Of a stretch of 64,000 nt of DNA, positions 48,548 to 56,554 are shown in pieces (positions within the stretch are counted from its first letter, which is position 1; each line of letters begins with the position of its first letter). Source of the DNA: Neisseria macacae ATCC 33926. Lineage in GTDB: Bacteria > Pseudomonadota > Gammaproteobacteria > Burkholderiales > Neisseriaceae. The notes under the pieces are model-generated. The model was not told the DNA's origin. It saw only the letters and a program-made list of their open reading frames with translations, and ran no database searches. A program made the position numbers and the translations under genes. The DNA lies in assembly GCF_022749495.1 (NCBI RefSeq), contig NZ_CP094241.1, positions 2,666,001 to 2,730,000 of the forward strand. The letters run 5' to 3'.

Positions 48548-48940
48548 CTAGGCTACGATGCACAACAACTCACCACCGACGCCCTCAGAACGAGCCTTGC
48601 GGTCAGTCATCACACCTTTAGAAGTACTAACGATAGCGATACCCAATCCATTCATAACATTGGGAATTTCGCTAGAAGCTTTGTAAATACGCAAACCCGG
48701 ACGTGAAACACGTTTAATTTGCTCAATCACAGGACGGCCTGCATAATATTTCAATTGAATTTCCAATACCGGCTTCGCATCAGCAGAAACCGAAAAATCC
48801 TCGATATAACCTTCCTCTTTCAAGACTTTTGCAATTGCACATTTTAATTTAGAGGAAGGCATGGCAACTGCTACCTTATTGGCACGTTGCGCATTACGAA
48901 TACGAGTCAACATATCGGAAATAGGATCATGCATACTCAT
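48548..48940 (-). CDS. rpsH: 30S ribosomal protein S8
   Basis: 130 residues, from MSMHDPISDMLTRIRNAQRA to the C-terminal STSKGVMTDRKARSEGVGG. In E. coli S8 represses the spc operon; the corresponding site was not searched for in detail. Confidence 0.97.
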   Translation of the reverse strand: MSMHDPISDMLTRIRNAQRANKVAVAMPSSKLKCAIAKVLKEEGYIEDFSVSADAKPVLEIQLKYYAGRPVIEQIKRVSRPGLRIYKASSEIPNVMNGLGIAIVSTSKGVMTDRKARSEGVGGELLCIVA

Positions 48941-48954
48941 TATTAATACTCCTA

Positions 48955-49260
48955 TTACCAGCTAGCTTTAACAACACCAGGAATCTCGCCACGCATAGCG
49001 ATTTCGCGGATTTTAATACGACCCAAACCGAATTTACGGAAAGTACCACGAGGACGACCTGTCAAAGCACAACGACGGCGTTGACGTACAGGAGCTGCAT
49101 TACGCGGAATGGATTGGAATTTCAGACGAGCTTCAAAACGCTCCTCTTCAGTTGCATTCGCATCATTAATAACAGCAAAAATTGCCTCACGTTTGGCTGC
49201 AAACTTTTTCGCCAGGGCTTGACGTTTCAGTTCACGATTAATAAGTGCTTTCTTAGCCAT
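48955..49260 (-). CDS. rpsN: 30S ribosomal protein S14
   Basis: 101 residues, the long zinc-free form of S14, with CALTGRPRGTFRKFGLGRIK near the C-terminus. Two bases separate it from rplE. Confidence 0.97.
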   Translation of the reverse strand: MAKKALINRELKRQALAKKFAAKREAIFAVINDANATEEERFEARLKFQSIPRNAAPVRQRRRCALTGRPRGTFRKFGLGRIKIREIAMRGEIPGVVKASW

Positions 49261-49262
49261 GA

Positions 49263-49802
49263 TTATCCTTTAAACGGAAACTTGAACAGTGACAATAAAG
49301 CTTTAGCTTCCTCATCAGTTTTTGCAGTAGTTGTAATAGTAATATTCAAACCACGCAAAGCATCAATTTTATCGTATTCAATTTCCGGGAAAATGATTTG
49401 CTCGCGAACACCCATGTTGTAATTACCACGACCATCAAATGATTTGCCACTTACACCACGGAAGTCACGTACACGAGGTAATGCAATAGTAATCAAACGA
49501 TCCAAGAATTCAAACATTTGATCACGGCGCAATGTTACTTTGCAACCGACAGGATAATTATCGCGAATCTTAAAACCTGCGATAGATTTACGAGCAACAG
49601 TAACGACTGGTTTTTGACCAGCAATTTTCTCTAAGTCAGATACCGCGTGTTCCATAACTTTTTTATCTGCAACAGCTTCTCCGACACCCATATTTAAAGT
49701 AATTTTTTCAATACGGGGAACTTCCATTACTGACTTGTAACCAAATTGTTTAATCAGTTCAGGAACAACTGTATCTTTATAAAACTCTCTCAAACGAGCC
49801 AT
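49263..49802 (-). CDS. rplE: 50S ribosomal protein L5
   Basis: 179 residues, with VMEVPRIEKITLNMGVGEAV and the conserved FPEIEYDKIDALRGLNITI. Binds 5S rRNA with L18 and L25. Confidence 0.97.
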   Translation of the reverse strand: MARLREFYKDTVVPELIKQFGYKSVMEVPRIEKITLNMGVGEAVADKKVMEHAVSDLEKIAGQKPVVTVARKSIAGFKIRDNYPVGCKVTLRRDQMFEFLDRLITIALPRVRDFRGVSGKSFDGRGNYNMGVREQIIFPEIEYDKIDALRGLNITITTTAKTDEEAKALLSLFKFPFKG

Positions 49803-49811
49803 GTTATCTCC

Positions 49812-50135
49812 TTATGCTCCAATAACAGAGCCATTTGATTTGAAGAAACGAACGCGCTTAACTTTGCCTTCATTCTCAATCAGTTTAATACCAACACGGT
49901 CTGCTTTATTAGTTTCCGGATTCAGGATTGCAACATTAGAAATATCCAACGGCATTTCTTTAGCAACAATACCACCCTCAATACCACGCATCGGATTAGG
50001 TTTTTGGTGACGTTTTACGACGTTAATACCTTCAATAACAACCTTGCCACCTAATACGCGAACTACTTGACCTTGCTTACCTTTATCCTTACCAGTGATC
50101 ACAACAACTTGGTCACCTTTAATGATTTTATTCAT
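49812..50135 (-). CDS. rplX: 50S ribosomal protein L24
   Basis: 107 residues. The KOW motif GDQVVVITGKDKGKQGQVVRV lies at 8-27. Begins the 23S rRNA assembly as an early-binding protein. Confidence 0.97.
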   Translation of the reverse strand: MNKIIKGDQVVVITGKDKGKQGQVVRVLGGKVVIEGINVVKRHQKPNPMRGIEGGIVAKEMPLDISNVAILNPETNKADRVGIKLIENEGKVKRVRFFKSNGSVIGA

Positions 50136-50146
50136 CGCGCTATTCC

Positions 50147-50515
50147 TTATAATACTTCAGGCGCTAATGAAACGATTTTCATAAATCGCTCAGTACGCAA
50201 CTCACGGGTTACCGGACCAAAAATACGGGTACCCAGAGGTTCAAGTTTATTGTTTAACAACACGGCGGCGTTGTTATCAAATTTAATCAACGCGCCATCA
50301 GGACGACGCACACCTTTAGCAGTACGAACAACAACTGCATTGTACACATCACCTTTTTTAACACGACCACGCGGGGCCGCATCTTTAACTGCGACTTTAA
50401 TAATATCGCCAACAGAAGCGTAGCGACGCTTAGATCCGCCCAACACTTTGATGCACATCACACGACGCGCACCAGAGTTATCAGCCACATCTAAGATGGT
50501 CTGCATTTGAATCAT
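50147..50515 (-). CDS. rplN: 50S ribosomal protein L14
   Basis: 122 residues, MIQMQTILDVADNSGARRVM at the N-terminus. It is preceded by an unusually long 225-bp gap from rpsQ, the classic S10/spc operon boundary. Confidence 0.97.
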   Translation of the reverse strand: MIQMQTILDVADNSGARRVMCIKVLGGSKRRYASVGDIIKVAVKDAAPRGRVKKGDVYNAVVVRTAKGVRRPDGALIKFDNNAAVLLNNKLEPLGTRIFGPVTRELRTERFMKIVSLAPEVL

Positions 50516-50664
50516 ATTAGTACCTTTAAATTAACCAACTTAATTTACCATTTTCATATAACTCGCCCACTTATTTCAATTGAGCTAACTAAATGAAACC
50601 ATCACGGTTCTAGTAAACCAGTCTTGGATCCCGAAGGGAAGAAACTTCCAGAAGAAACTGAAAG

Positions 50665-50719
50665 ATAAGAAACGAAGTTTACACGCAAATTCACTTTGGC
50701 GCAACACTTCGTTTCTTAT
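50665..50719 (-). promoter_or_regulatory. Long hairpin in the rpsQ-rplN gap
   Basis: A perfect 14-bp inverted repeat (ATAAGAAACGAAGT at 50665-50678, complement at 50706-50719) with a 27-base loop lies in the 225-bp non-coding gap between rpsQ and rplN. It contains no DUS and has no strong T-run on the minus strand, so it is not a standard terminator. It may be an attenuator, a processing site or a regulatory leader of the spc part. Confidence 0.55.
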
Positions 50720-50740
50720 TAAAGCTAACTGTCTTAAATT

Positions 50741-51004
50741 TTAAACAGTACGTGCTTTCTCAACCAGTTCTTTAACAACCCAAGATTTGGTTTTTGACAG
50801 TGGACGAGATTCCGCAATTACTACAACATCGCCAATTCCATATTGATTATTTTCATCATGGGCATGGATTTTAGTTGATAAACGGATAATTTTACCGTAC
50901 AGAGGATGTTTTACTTTACGTTCAACCAATACTGTCACAGTTTTGTCCATTTTGTCGCTTACCACTTTGCCTTGCAAAGTACGAACATTTTTATTTTCGC
51001 TCAT
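50741..51004 (-). CDS. rpsQ: 30S ribosomal protein S17
   Basis: 87 residues, with the OB-fold pattern RTLQGKVVSDKMDKTVTVLV. Its start shares one base with the stop codon of rpmC. Confidence 0.97.
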   Translation of the reverse strand: MSENKNVRTLQGKVVSDKMDKTVTVLVERKVKHPLYGKIIRLSTKIHAHDENNQYGIGDVVVIAESRPLSKTKSWVVKELVEKARTV

Positions 51005-51195
51005 TACTTAGCACCTTTTTCAGTTAAAATGGTTTTAATACGAGCAATATCGCGACGTACACGTTTTAATTCGCTTGGTTTACCCAATTGACCAGTTGCG
51101 TTTTGCATACGTAAGCCAAACTGAGCTTTCAACAAGTCCAACAAATCTGCATTTAATTGCTCAATAGATTTGTCTTTCAATTCATTTGCTTTCAT
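51004..51195 (-). CDS. rpmC: 50S ribosomal protein L29
   Basis: 63 residues, MKANELKDKSIEQLNADLLD, ending VRRDIARIKTILTEKGAK. It overlaps rplP by one base and rpsQ by one base. Confidence 0.97.
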   Translation of the reverse strand: MKANELKDKSIEQLNADLLDLLKAQFGLRMQNATGQLGKPSELKRVRRDIARIKTILTEKGAK

Positions 51196-51611
51196 TATTG
51201 ACCTACCTGTCTTACTACAAAGGTCGTAGGAATAGGCAATTTGGCAGCAGCTAATTCAAATGCTTCACGAGCCAAAGCCTCTGGAACACCGTCCATCTCA
51301 TACAACACTTTGCCTGGTTTGATTTCGGCAATGTAATATTCCACGTTACCTTTACCGCCACCCATACGAACTTGAATAGGTTTTTCAGTAATTGGTTTAT
51401 CAGGGAATACACGAATCCAAATACGACCACCACGTTTAATGTGGCGAGTCATTGTACGACGAGCAGCTTCGATTTGGCGGGCAGTCAAACGACCGCGACC
51501 AACGGCTTTCAAACCGAACTCACCGAAACTTACTTTGTTACCGCGGGTAGCAATACCAGTATTGCGACCTTTTTGTTGCTTGCGGTATTTCAGTCTAGTT
51601 GGCTGCAGCAT
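51195..51611 (-). CDS. rplP: 50S ribosomal protein L16
   Basis: 138 residues beginning MLQPTRLKYRKQQKGRNTG. The family N-terminus fixes the start at 51611, inside the last 17 bases of rpsC. The C-terminal RGGRIWIRVFPDKPIT region is conserved. Confidence 0.97.
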   Translation of the reverse strand: MLQPTRLKYRKQQKGRNTGIATRGNKVSFGEFGLKAVGRGRLTARQIEAARRTMTRHIKRGGRIWIRVFPDKPITEKPIQVRMGGGKGNVEYYIAEIKPGKVLYEMDGVPEALAREAFELAAAKLPIPTTFVVRQVGQ

Positions 51612-52290
51612 TACGTCCACCTGCCTTTCTTTGTTTCTTTTCATGCTCAGGTTTAGCTGAAGTCTTTACATTACCTTCAGTATATACCCAAACTTTCAGA
51701 CCCAGCACGCCATAAGTAGTATGAGCTTCGCTAGTTGCATAATCTACGTTTGCGCGCAAAGTATGCAGAGGTACTCGACCTTCACGATACCATTCGCTAC
51801 GAGCAATATCTGCACCATTCAGACGACCTGAGGTCATAATCTTGATACCTTTTGCTCCTGAACGCATAGCATTTTGCATAGCGCGTTTCATAGCACGGCG
51901 GAATTGAACGCGTTTTTCCAATTGCTGAGCAATACCATCAGCAATAATTTGTGCATCCAATTCAGGTTTACGGATTTCTTCGATATTCACATGAACAGGC
52001 ACGCCCATCAAGGCTTGCAAATCACGTTTCAGAACTTCGATATCCTCACCTTTTTTACCAATTACTACGCCCGGACGGGCAGAGTGGATGGTAATGCGTG
52101 CAGATTTTGCAGGACGTTCAATAACTACGCGACCAACAGAAGCATTCGCCAATTTTTTACGCAGGTAGTTACGAACATCAATGTCTTGTTTCAAAACAGC
52201 AGAAAAGTCGGTGCTTTTAGCAAACCATTTTGAAGCCCAGTCTTTAGTTACCGCCAGGCGAAAGCCTGTAGGGTTAATCTTTTGTCCCAT
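51595..52290 (-). CDS. rpsC: 30S ribosomal protein S3
   Basis: 231 residues with a KH domain (SARPGVVIGKKGEDIEVLKR) and the C-terminal S3 domain. A DUS is embedded at about 51819-51831, encoding part of SGRLNGADI. Confidence 0.97.
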   Translation of the reverse strand: MGQKINPTGFRLAVTKDWASKWFAKSTDFSAVLKQDIDVRNYLRKKLANASVGRVVIERPAKSARITIHSARPGVVIGKKGEDIEVLKRDLQALMGVPVHVNIEEIRKPELDAQIIADGIAQQLEKRVQFRRAMKRAMQNAMRSGAKGIKIMTSGRLNGADIARSEWYREGRVPLHTLRANVDYATSEAHTTYGVLGLKVWVYTEGNVKTSAKPEHEKKQRKAGGRNAAAN

Positions 52291-52299
52291 AGCTTTTCC

Positions 52300-52629
52300 T
52301 TAGTTGCCCACTGTCACATTGATATGACAAGTTTGTTTTTCAATGCGGTTACCGCGACCTTTGGCGCGAGCTTGGAAACGTTTCAAGCTTGGACCTTTGT
52401 CAACAAAGATAGTTACCACTTTCAACTCATCAATGTCGGCACCGTTATTGTGCTCGGCATTAGCAATAGCTGATTCCAATACTTTTTTAATCAACTCAGC
52501 ACCTCTTTTAGGACTGAAAGTCAAAATATTCAAAGCTTGGGCAACGTCTTTACCGCGAATCAAATCAGCTACCAAACGAGCTTTTTGAGCTGAAATACGG
52601 GCATTTTTATGTTGTGCATTTACTCTCAT
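52300..52629 (-). CDS. rplV: 50S ribosomal protein L22
   Basis: 109 residues. The conserved SAQKARLVADLIRGKDVAQAL is near the N-terminus and the exit-tunnel loop PSLKRFQARAKGRGNRI near the C-terminus. Confidence 0.97.
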   Translation of the reverse strand: MRVNAQHKNARISAQKARLVADLIRGKDVAQALNILTFSPKRGAELIKKVLESAIANAEHNNGADIDELKVVTIFVDKGPSLKRFQARAKGRGNRIEKQTCHINVTVGN

Positions 52630-52637
52630 GATTCACC

Positions 52638-52916
52638 TTATTTCTTTTTAGCCTTTTTATCAGCCAAGTGGCCTTTAAAGGTACGGGTCAATGAGAATTC
52701 ACCTAATTTATGACCAACCATGTTATCGCTGATAAACACAGGCACATGGGTGCGGCCGTTGTGCACAGCAATGGTCAGACCGATAAAATCAGGCAGAATG
52801 GTAGAACGACGAGACCAAGTTTTAATCGGGCGCTTGTCGTTGCTTGCACGAGCAGCATCTACTTTTTTCAGCAAATGCAGGTCTACATATGGGCCTTTTT
52901 TCAATGAACGAGCCAT
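52638..52916 (-). CDS. rpsS: 30S ribosomal protein S19
   Basis: 92 residues, [20 protein letters not shown], with [20 protein letters not shown] near the C-terminus. Confidence 0.97.
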
Positions 52917-52921
52917 ACTAA

Positions 52922-53755
52922 TTAACCTTTATTTGAGTAACGACGACGAACAATCATGTTATCCGTGCGTTTGTTATTACGAGTGCGGTAGCCTTTAGCA
53001 GGAGTACCCCATGGGCTAACCGGTTCGCGAGCTTCACCGGTACGACCTTCACCACCACCATGCGGGTGATCGACAGGGTTCATGACAACACCACGAACGG
53101 TCGGACGAATACCGCGCCAACGATTGGCACCGGCTTTACCGATTTTTTTCAGGCTTTGCTCTTCGTTACCGACTTCACCAATGGTTGCACGGCAATCTAC
53201 GTTGATTTTACGAACTTCACCAGAGCGCAGACGGACTTGAGCGTATGCACCTTCTTTAGCCAACAATACCGCAGAAGCGCCGGCAGAACGTGCGATTTGC
53301 GCACCTTTACCAGGTTTCATTTCGATACAGTGGATAGTCGTACCAACGGGGATGTTGCGGATCGGCAGGGTGTTACCTACTTTGATGGCAGCTTCAGCAC
53401 CGGAAACCAATACAGCACCAGCTTGAATACCGCGAGGAGCGATGATGTAGCGACGCTCACCGTCTGCATAGCACAACAGTGCAATGAAAGCAGTACGGTT
53501 AGGATCGTATTCGATACGCTCTACTTTTGCAGGGATACCGTCTTTGTTACGTTTAAAGTCTACAACACGGTAATGGTGTTTATGACCGCCGCCTTTGTGA
53601 CGGGTGGTGATATGACCATTATTGTTACGACCGGCAGTAGAATTTTTCTTTTCGAGCAAAGGTGCATAAGGCGCACCTTTGTGCAAACCTTCTGTTACCA
53701 CGCGAACCATGCCGCGACGGCCTGCAGAAGTTGGCTTCATTTTAACGATTGCCAT
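52922..53755 (-). CDS. rplB: 50S ribosomal protein L2
   Basis: 277 residues. The conserved [15 protein letters not shown] and the C-terminal loop [18 protein letters not shown] near the peptidyl-transferase centre are present. Confidence 0.98.
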
Positions 53756-53760
53756 TTTGT

Positions 53761-54075
53761 TTATTCCTTATCTGCAGCTGCAGCAGCGGCTTCCAAATCC
53801 AACTCTTGACCGGCAGCCAAGCTTACATAAGCTTTTTTAACATCGCTGCGGCGGCCCAAAGTACGACCAAAACGCTTAGTTTTACCTTTAGTGGTAACGG
53901 TAGTTACAGAAGCAACTTGAACACCGAACAGCAGCTCAACAGCCGCTTTGATTTCAGGTTTGGTTGCATTTGCCAAAACTTTAAACGTCATTTGGTTGCG
54001 TTTTTCAGCCAATACGTTGCTTTTTTCAGAAACGATAGGTGCCAAAATCACTTGAGTCAAACGTTGTTGATTCAT
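53761..54075 (-). CDS. rplW: 50S ribosomal protein L23
   Basis: 104 residues. I place the start at 54075 (MNQQRLTQVILAPIVSEKS): it overlaps the rplD stop as ATGA, with GAGGAG eight bases upstream. The ATG at 54081 is too close to that site. Confidence 0.95.
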   Translation of the reverse strand: MNQQRLTQVILAPIVSEKSNVLAEKRNQMTFKVLANATKPEIKAAVELLFGVQVASVTTVTTKGKTKRFGRTLGRRSDVKKAYVSLAAGQELDLEAAAAAADKE

Positions 54076-54692
54076 ACCCATTGCTCCTCTAATTGTGCAA
54101 CTGCATCTTTAGTGATGATTACTTTTTTGTAACGCAGCAAGCTGTAAGGATCAACTTGTTGAGCTTCCAAAACCAACACGTTTGGCAAGTTGCGTGAAGC
54201 CAAGTAAACATTCTCATCGAGCTGTTTGGTTACAAACAGCACTTGCTCCAGACCCAGATTTTTCACTTGTTCAGCAAAAACTTTGGTTTTAGGAGTTTCA
54301 GCAGTCAATGCCTCGATCGCAAACAAACGCTCGTCACGGGCCAATTGGGACAGGATAGTCGCCATACCGGCGCGGTACATTTTACGGTTTACTTTTTGAG
54401 TGAAGTTTTCGTCGGGTTTGTTCGGGAACGCACGACCACCTTTACGCCACAGCGGAGAAGAAGTCATACCGGAACGGGCACGGCCGGTACCTTTTTGACG
54501 CCATGGTTTTTTGGTTGAGTGTTTTACTTCGGCACGGGTTTTTTGAGCACGGTTGCCAGAGCGGGCGTTTGCCAAGTAGGCATTTACCAGCTGATGAACC
54601 AACGCTTCATTGTATTCGCGAGCGAACAAAGCATCAGAAACAGACAGACTGCCTGAAACTTGTCCTTTAGCGTCAATTACTTTCAATTCCAT
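54072..54692 (-). CDS. rplD: 50S ribosomal protein L4
   Basis: 206 residues. The internal basic loop KHSTKKPWRQKGTGRARSG lines the exit tunnel. In E. coli L4 represses the S10 operon through its leader. The start overlaps the rplC stop by one base (TAATG). Confidence 0.97.
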   Translation of the reverse strand: MELKVIDAKGQVSGSLSVSDALFAREYNEALVHQLVNAYLANARSGNRAQKTRAEVKHSTKKPWRQKGTGRARSGMTSSPLWRKGGRAFPNKPDENFTQKVNRKMYRAGMATILSQLARDERLFAIEALTAETPKTKVFAEQVKNLGLEQVLFVTKQLDENVYLASRNLPNVLVLEAQQVDPYSLLRYKKVIITKDAVAQLEEQWV

Positions 54693-55336
54693 TACGCACC
54701 TACTTTCACGCTAGGACGAACTACAACATCGCTGTTGACCGCACCCGGAACAGCACCCTTAACCAACAGCAGTTGGCGTTCTGCATCAACACGGACAACT
54801 TCCAGTTTTTGGACAGTTGCTTTGGTGTTGCCGTATTGACCGGCCATGCGTTTACCGGGGAACACGCGACCTGGGTCTTGCGCCATACCGATAGAACCTG
54901 GAACACGGTGAGAACGGGAGTTACCGTGGGAAGTACGTTGGGCACCGAAGTTATGACGTTTGATCGTACCGGAGAAACCTTTACCTTTAGAGGTACCGGT
55001 TACATCGACCAGTTGACCGACTTCAAACATAGAAACGGTGATTTCGTCACCGGCTTTCAATTCAGCCAGTTTTTCTTCAGTCAAAGCAAACTCGATCAAA
55101 CCGCGACCGGCTTCAACACCTGCTTTTGCAAAGTGCCCAGCTTCGGCTTTGTTGACACGGTTAGCTTTTTTCTGACCAAAGGTAACTTGAACGGCAGTAT
55201 AGCCGTCAGTATCTTTGGATTTTACTTGTGTAACGCGGTTGGCAGACATATCCAAAACGGTTACCGGAACAGAAACACCCTGTTCGTCGAACACGCGGGT
55301 CATACCAACTTTGCGTCCAACCAGACCTAAAGTCAT
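54692..55336 (-). CDS. rplC: 50S ribosomal protein L3
   Basis: 214 residues starting MTLGLVGRKVGMTRVFDEQG at 55336, with AAAAGGAAAA upstream. The conserved GAQRTSHGNSRSHRVPGSIG is near 140-160. It is the first gene of this operon in the window: rpsJ, usually just upstream, is absent and a promoter-like sequence precedes it. Confidence 0.97.
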   Translation of the reverse strand: MTLGLVGRKVGMTRVFDEQGVSVPVTVLDMSANRVTQVKSKDTDGYTAVQVTFGQKKANRVNKAEAGHFAKAGVEAGRGLIEFALTEEKLAELKAGDEITVSMFEVGQLVDVTGTSKGKGFSGTIKRHNFGAQRTSHGNSRSHRVPGSIGMAQDPGRVFPGKRMAGQYGNTKATVQKLEVVRVDAERQLLLVKGAVPGAVNSDVVVRPSVKVGA

Positions 55337-55400
55337 GATTATTTTCCTTTTTAAGTAAAGGGGCGGGCTACGATTGGCCTGCCTTCGGACAATGATAAAA

Positions 55401-55420
55401 CTTGGCACATTTGTACCAAG
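55401..55420 (-). promoter_or_regulatory. Leader hairpin upstream of rplC
   Basis: CTTGGTACA / TGTGCCAAG on the minus strand forms an eight-to-nine-pair stem right after the predicted transcription start, followed by GTTTTATC. It may be an mRNA 5' stabiliser or part of an autoregulatory leader. Confidence 0.45.
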
Positions 55421-55426
55421 CCCTGC

Positions 55427-55456
55427 ACTATACCACGACAATAAAGAAGTTTTCAA
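55427..55456 (-). promoter_or_regulatory. Predicted sigma-70 promoter of the rplC operon
   Basis: On the minus strand TTGAAA (55451-55456) and TATAGT (55427-55432) are separated by 18 bp. The start would be near 55420, giving a leader of about 85 bases before rplC. Confidence 0.6.
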
Positions 55457-55575
55457 GAAAAATCTTAGGCTTGCCGCAGATTATTTACCGCTATCCGACA
55501 GATTTGAGGTTTACCCAATCCATCGCTATCCTGTTCTGAATTTTGACAGTCTTAATTGTTGTTCAACGATATAAA

Positions 55576-55619
55576 AGGTCGTCTGAAATTTCATCTACAA
55601 CAAAATTTCAGACGACCTC
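55576..55619. terminator. Inverted DUS pair, terminator
   Basis: Arms 55576-55590 and 55605-55619 separate the membrane-protein gene at 55673 from the rplC promoter. Confidence 0.8.
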
Positions 55620-55672
55620 TTCTCAATACATGGTTATTTTACGCTACTCGGATACGTTTTATACCGAGAATG

Positions 55673-56188
55673 CTATTTCTGCAACTCCGTCGGTGGGTTT
55701 TGCTCGGGCTGGCGCGTGTGCAATTTATACCAACCAAACAACCGCACCAAACATAAAAAGGCAATCAAGGGCATACATAAAGCGGAAACCAAATAACGCG
55801 GGTTGCCGGTATTGAGGATGTTTCCTCCTGCCGACAGAGTTAATGCAGCATTAAACCATTCCCACAATGAAGGCACGCTGAAAGCCAACACGGCAATCAG
55901 TCCGAGCGTCCGGAAAATACCGATAGGCAAAATCTGACGTTTTAGCACTGTACGGTTTAGCTGTAACAAGACAATCAATCCGAACCCGATGATGATAACC
56001 ATGCCGCCGTTTGCAACGATTTGCAGGCTGTTGAACGCGATGTCGGGCGTTACCGCCAGTCCGCCGTCTGAAGCAGGAGCCGCTTGCTGCTGAAGGTTAA
56101 GTCCTTGAACGATATTTAAAACGAAACCATAAACCATATCGGCAAGCATAATACCTATAGGCAAAGAAGTGAGCATTCGTCTTAGCAT
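55673..56188 (-). CDS. Hypothetical four-helix membrane protein
   Basis: 171 residues with hydrophobic segments at about 8-28, 58-80, 90-108 and 135-152. I do not recognise the family. It occupies the place upstream of rplC where rpsJ would be expected, and is separated from it by a DUS hairpin. Upstream, to 56554, no gene is seen: only a reversed DUS pair (about 56236-56289) and a single DUS-like site near 56468. Confidence 0.65.
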   Translation of the reverse strand: MLRRMLTSLPIGIMLADMVYGFVLNIVQGLNLQQQAAPASDGGLAVTPDIAFNSLQIVANGGMVIIIGFGLIVLLQLNRTVLKRQILPIGIFRTLGLIAVLAFSVPSLWEWFNAALTLSAGGNILNTGNPRYLVSALCMPLIAFLCLVRLFGWYKLHTRQPEQNPPTELQK

Positions 56189-56554
56189 GGTTGTGTCTGA
56201 TAATGATGAAAAAGATATGGATAGAAACTAATGTAGTTTCAGACGACCTATCCACTATACACATCCATTAAGAAGGGTCGTCTGAAAAGTGGCAGACGGT
56301 ATTGTAGCGGATTGCCGCCTCAAACGTATGTAAAATTAAATTTAGCCTAAGTCATAAAATCCTGTAATTTTCCACCAATCATTTAACTTTGGGAGTAAAA
56401 TCCCAAAATATTAATTTGCATCATGATTTACGGCTTGGATGTCTCGACGTAAGTTTTAGATTTACAATTTCAGACGACGTTGGGATGCTATTTTGTAATT
56501 TTCCAACAAAGCCGTATGCCATTTATCAACGGATTGACCGAAAGGACGCTTCAC

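Noticed and set aside
53060..53809. A 249-codon plus-strand ORF opposite rplB
   Set aside because: Antisense shadow of ribosomal protein L2.
55374..55815. Short ORFs upstream of rplC
   Set aside because: They cross the predicted promoter, the DUS hairpin or the opposite membrane-protein gene and have no ribosome sites. The segment was also checked for rpsJ, which is absent.
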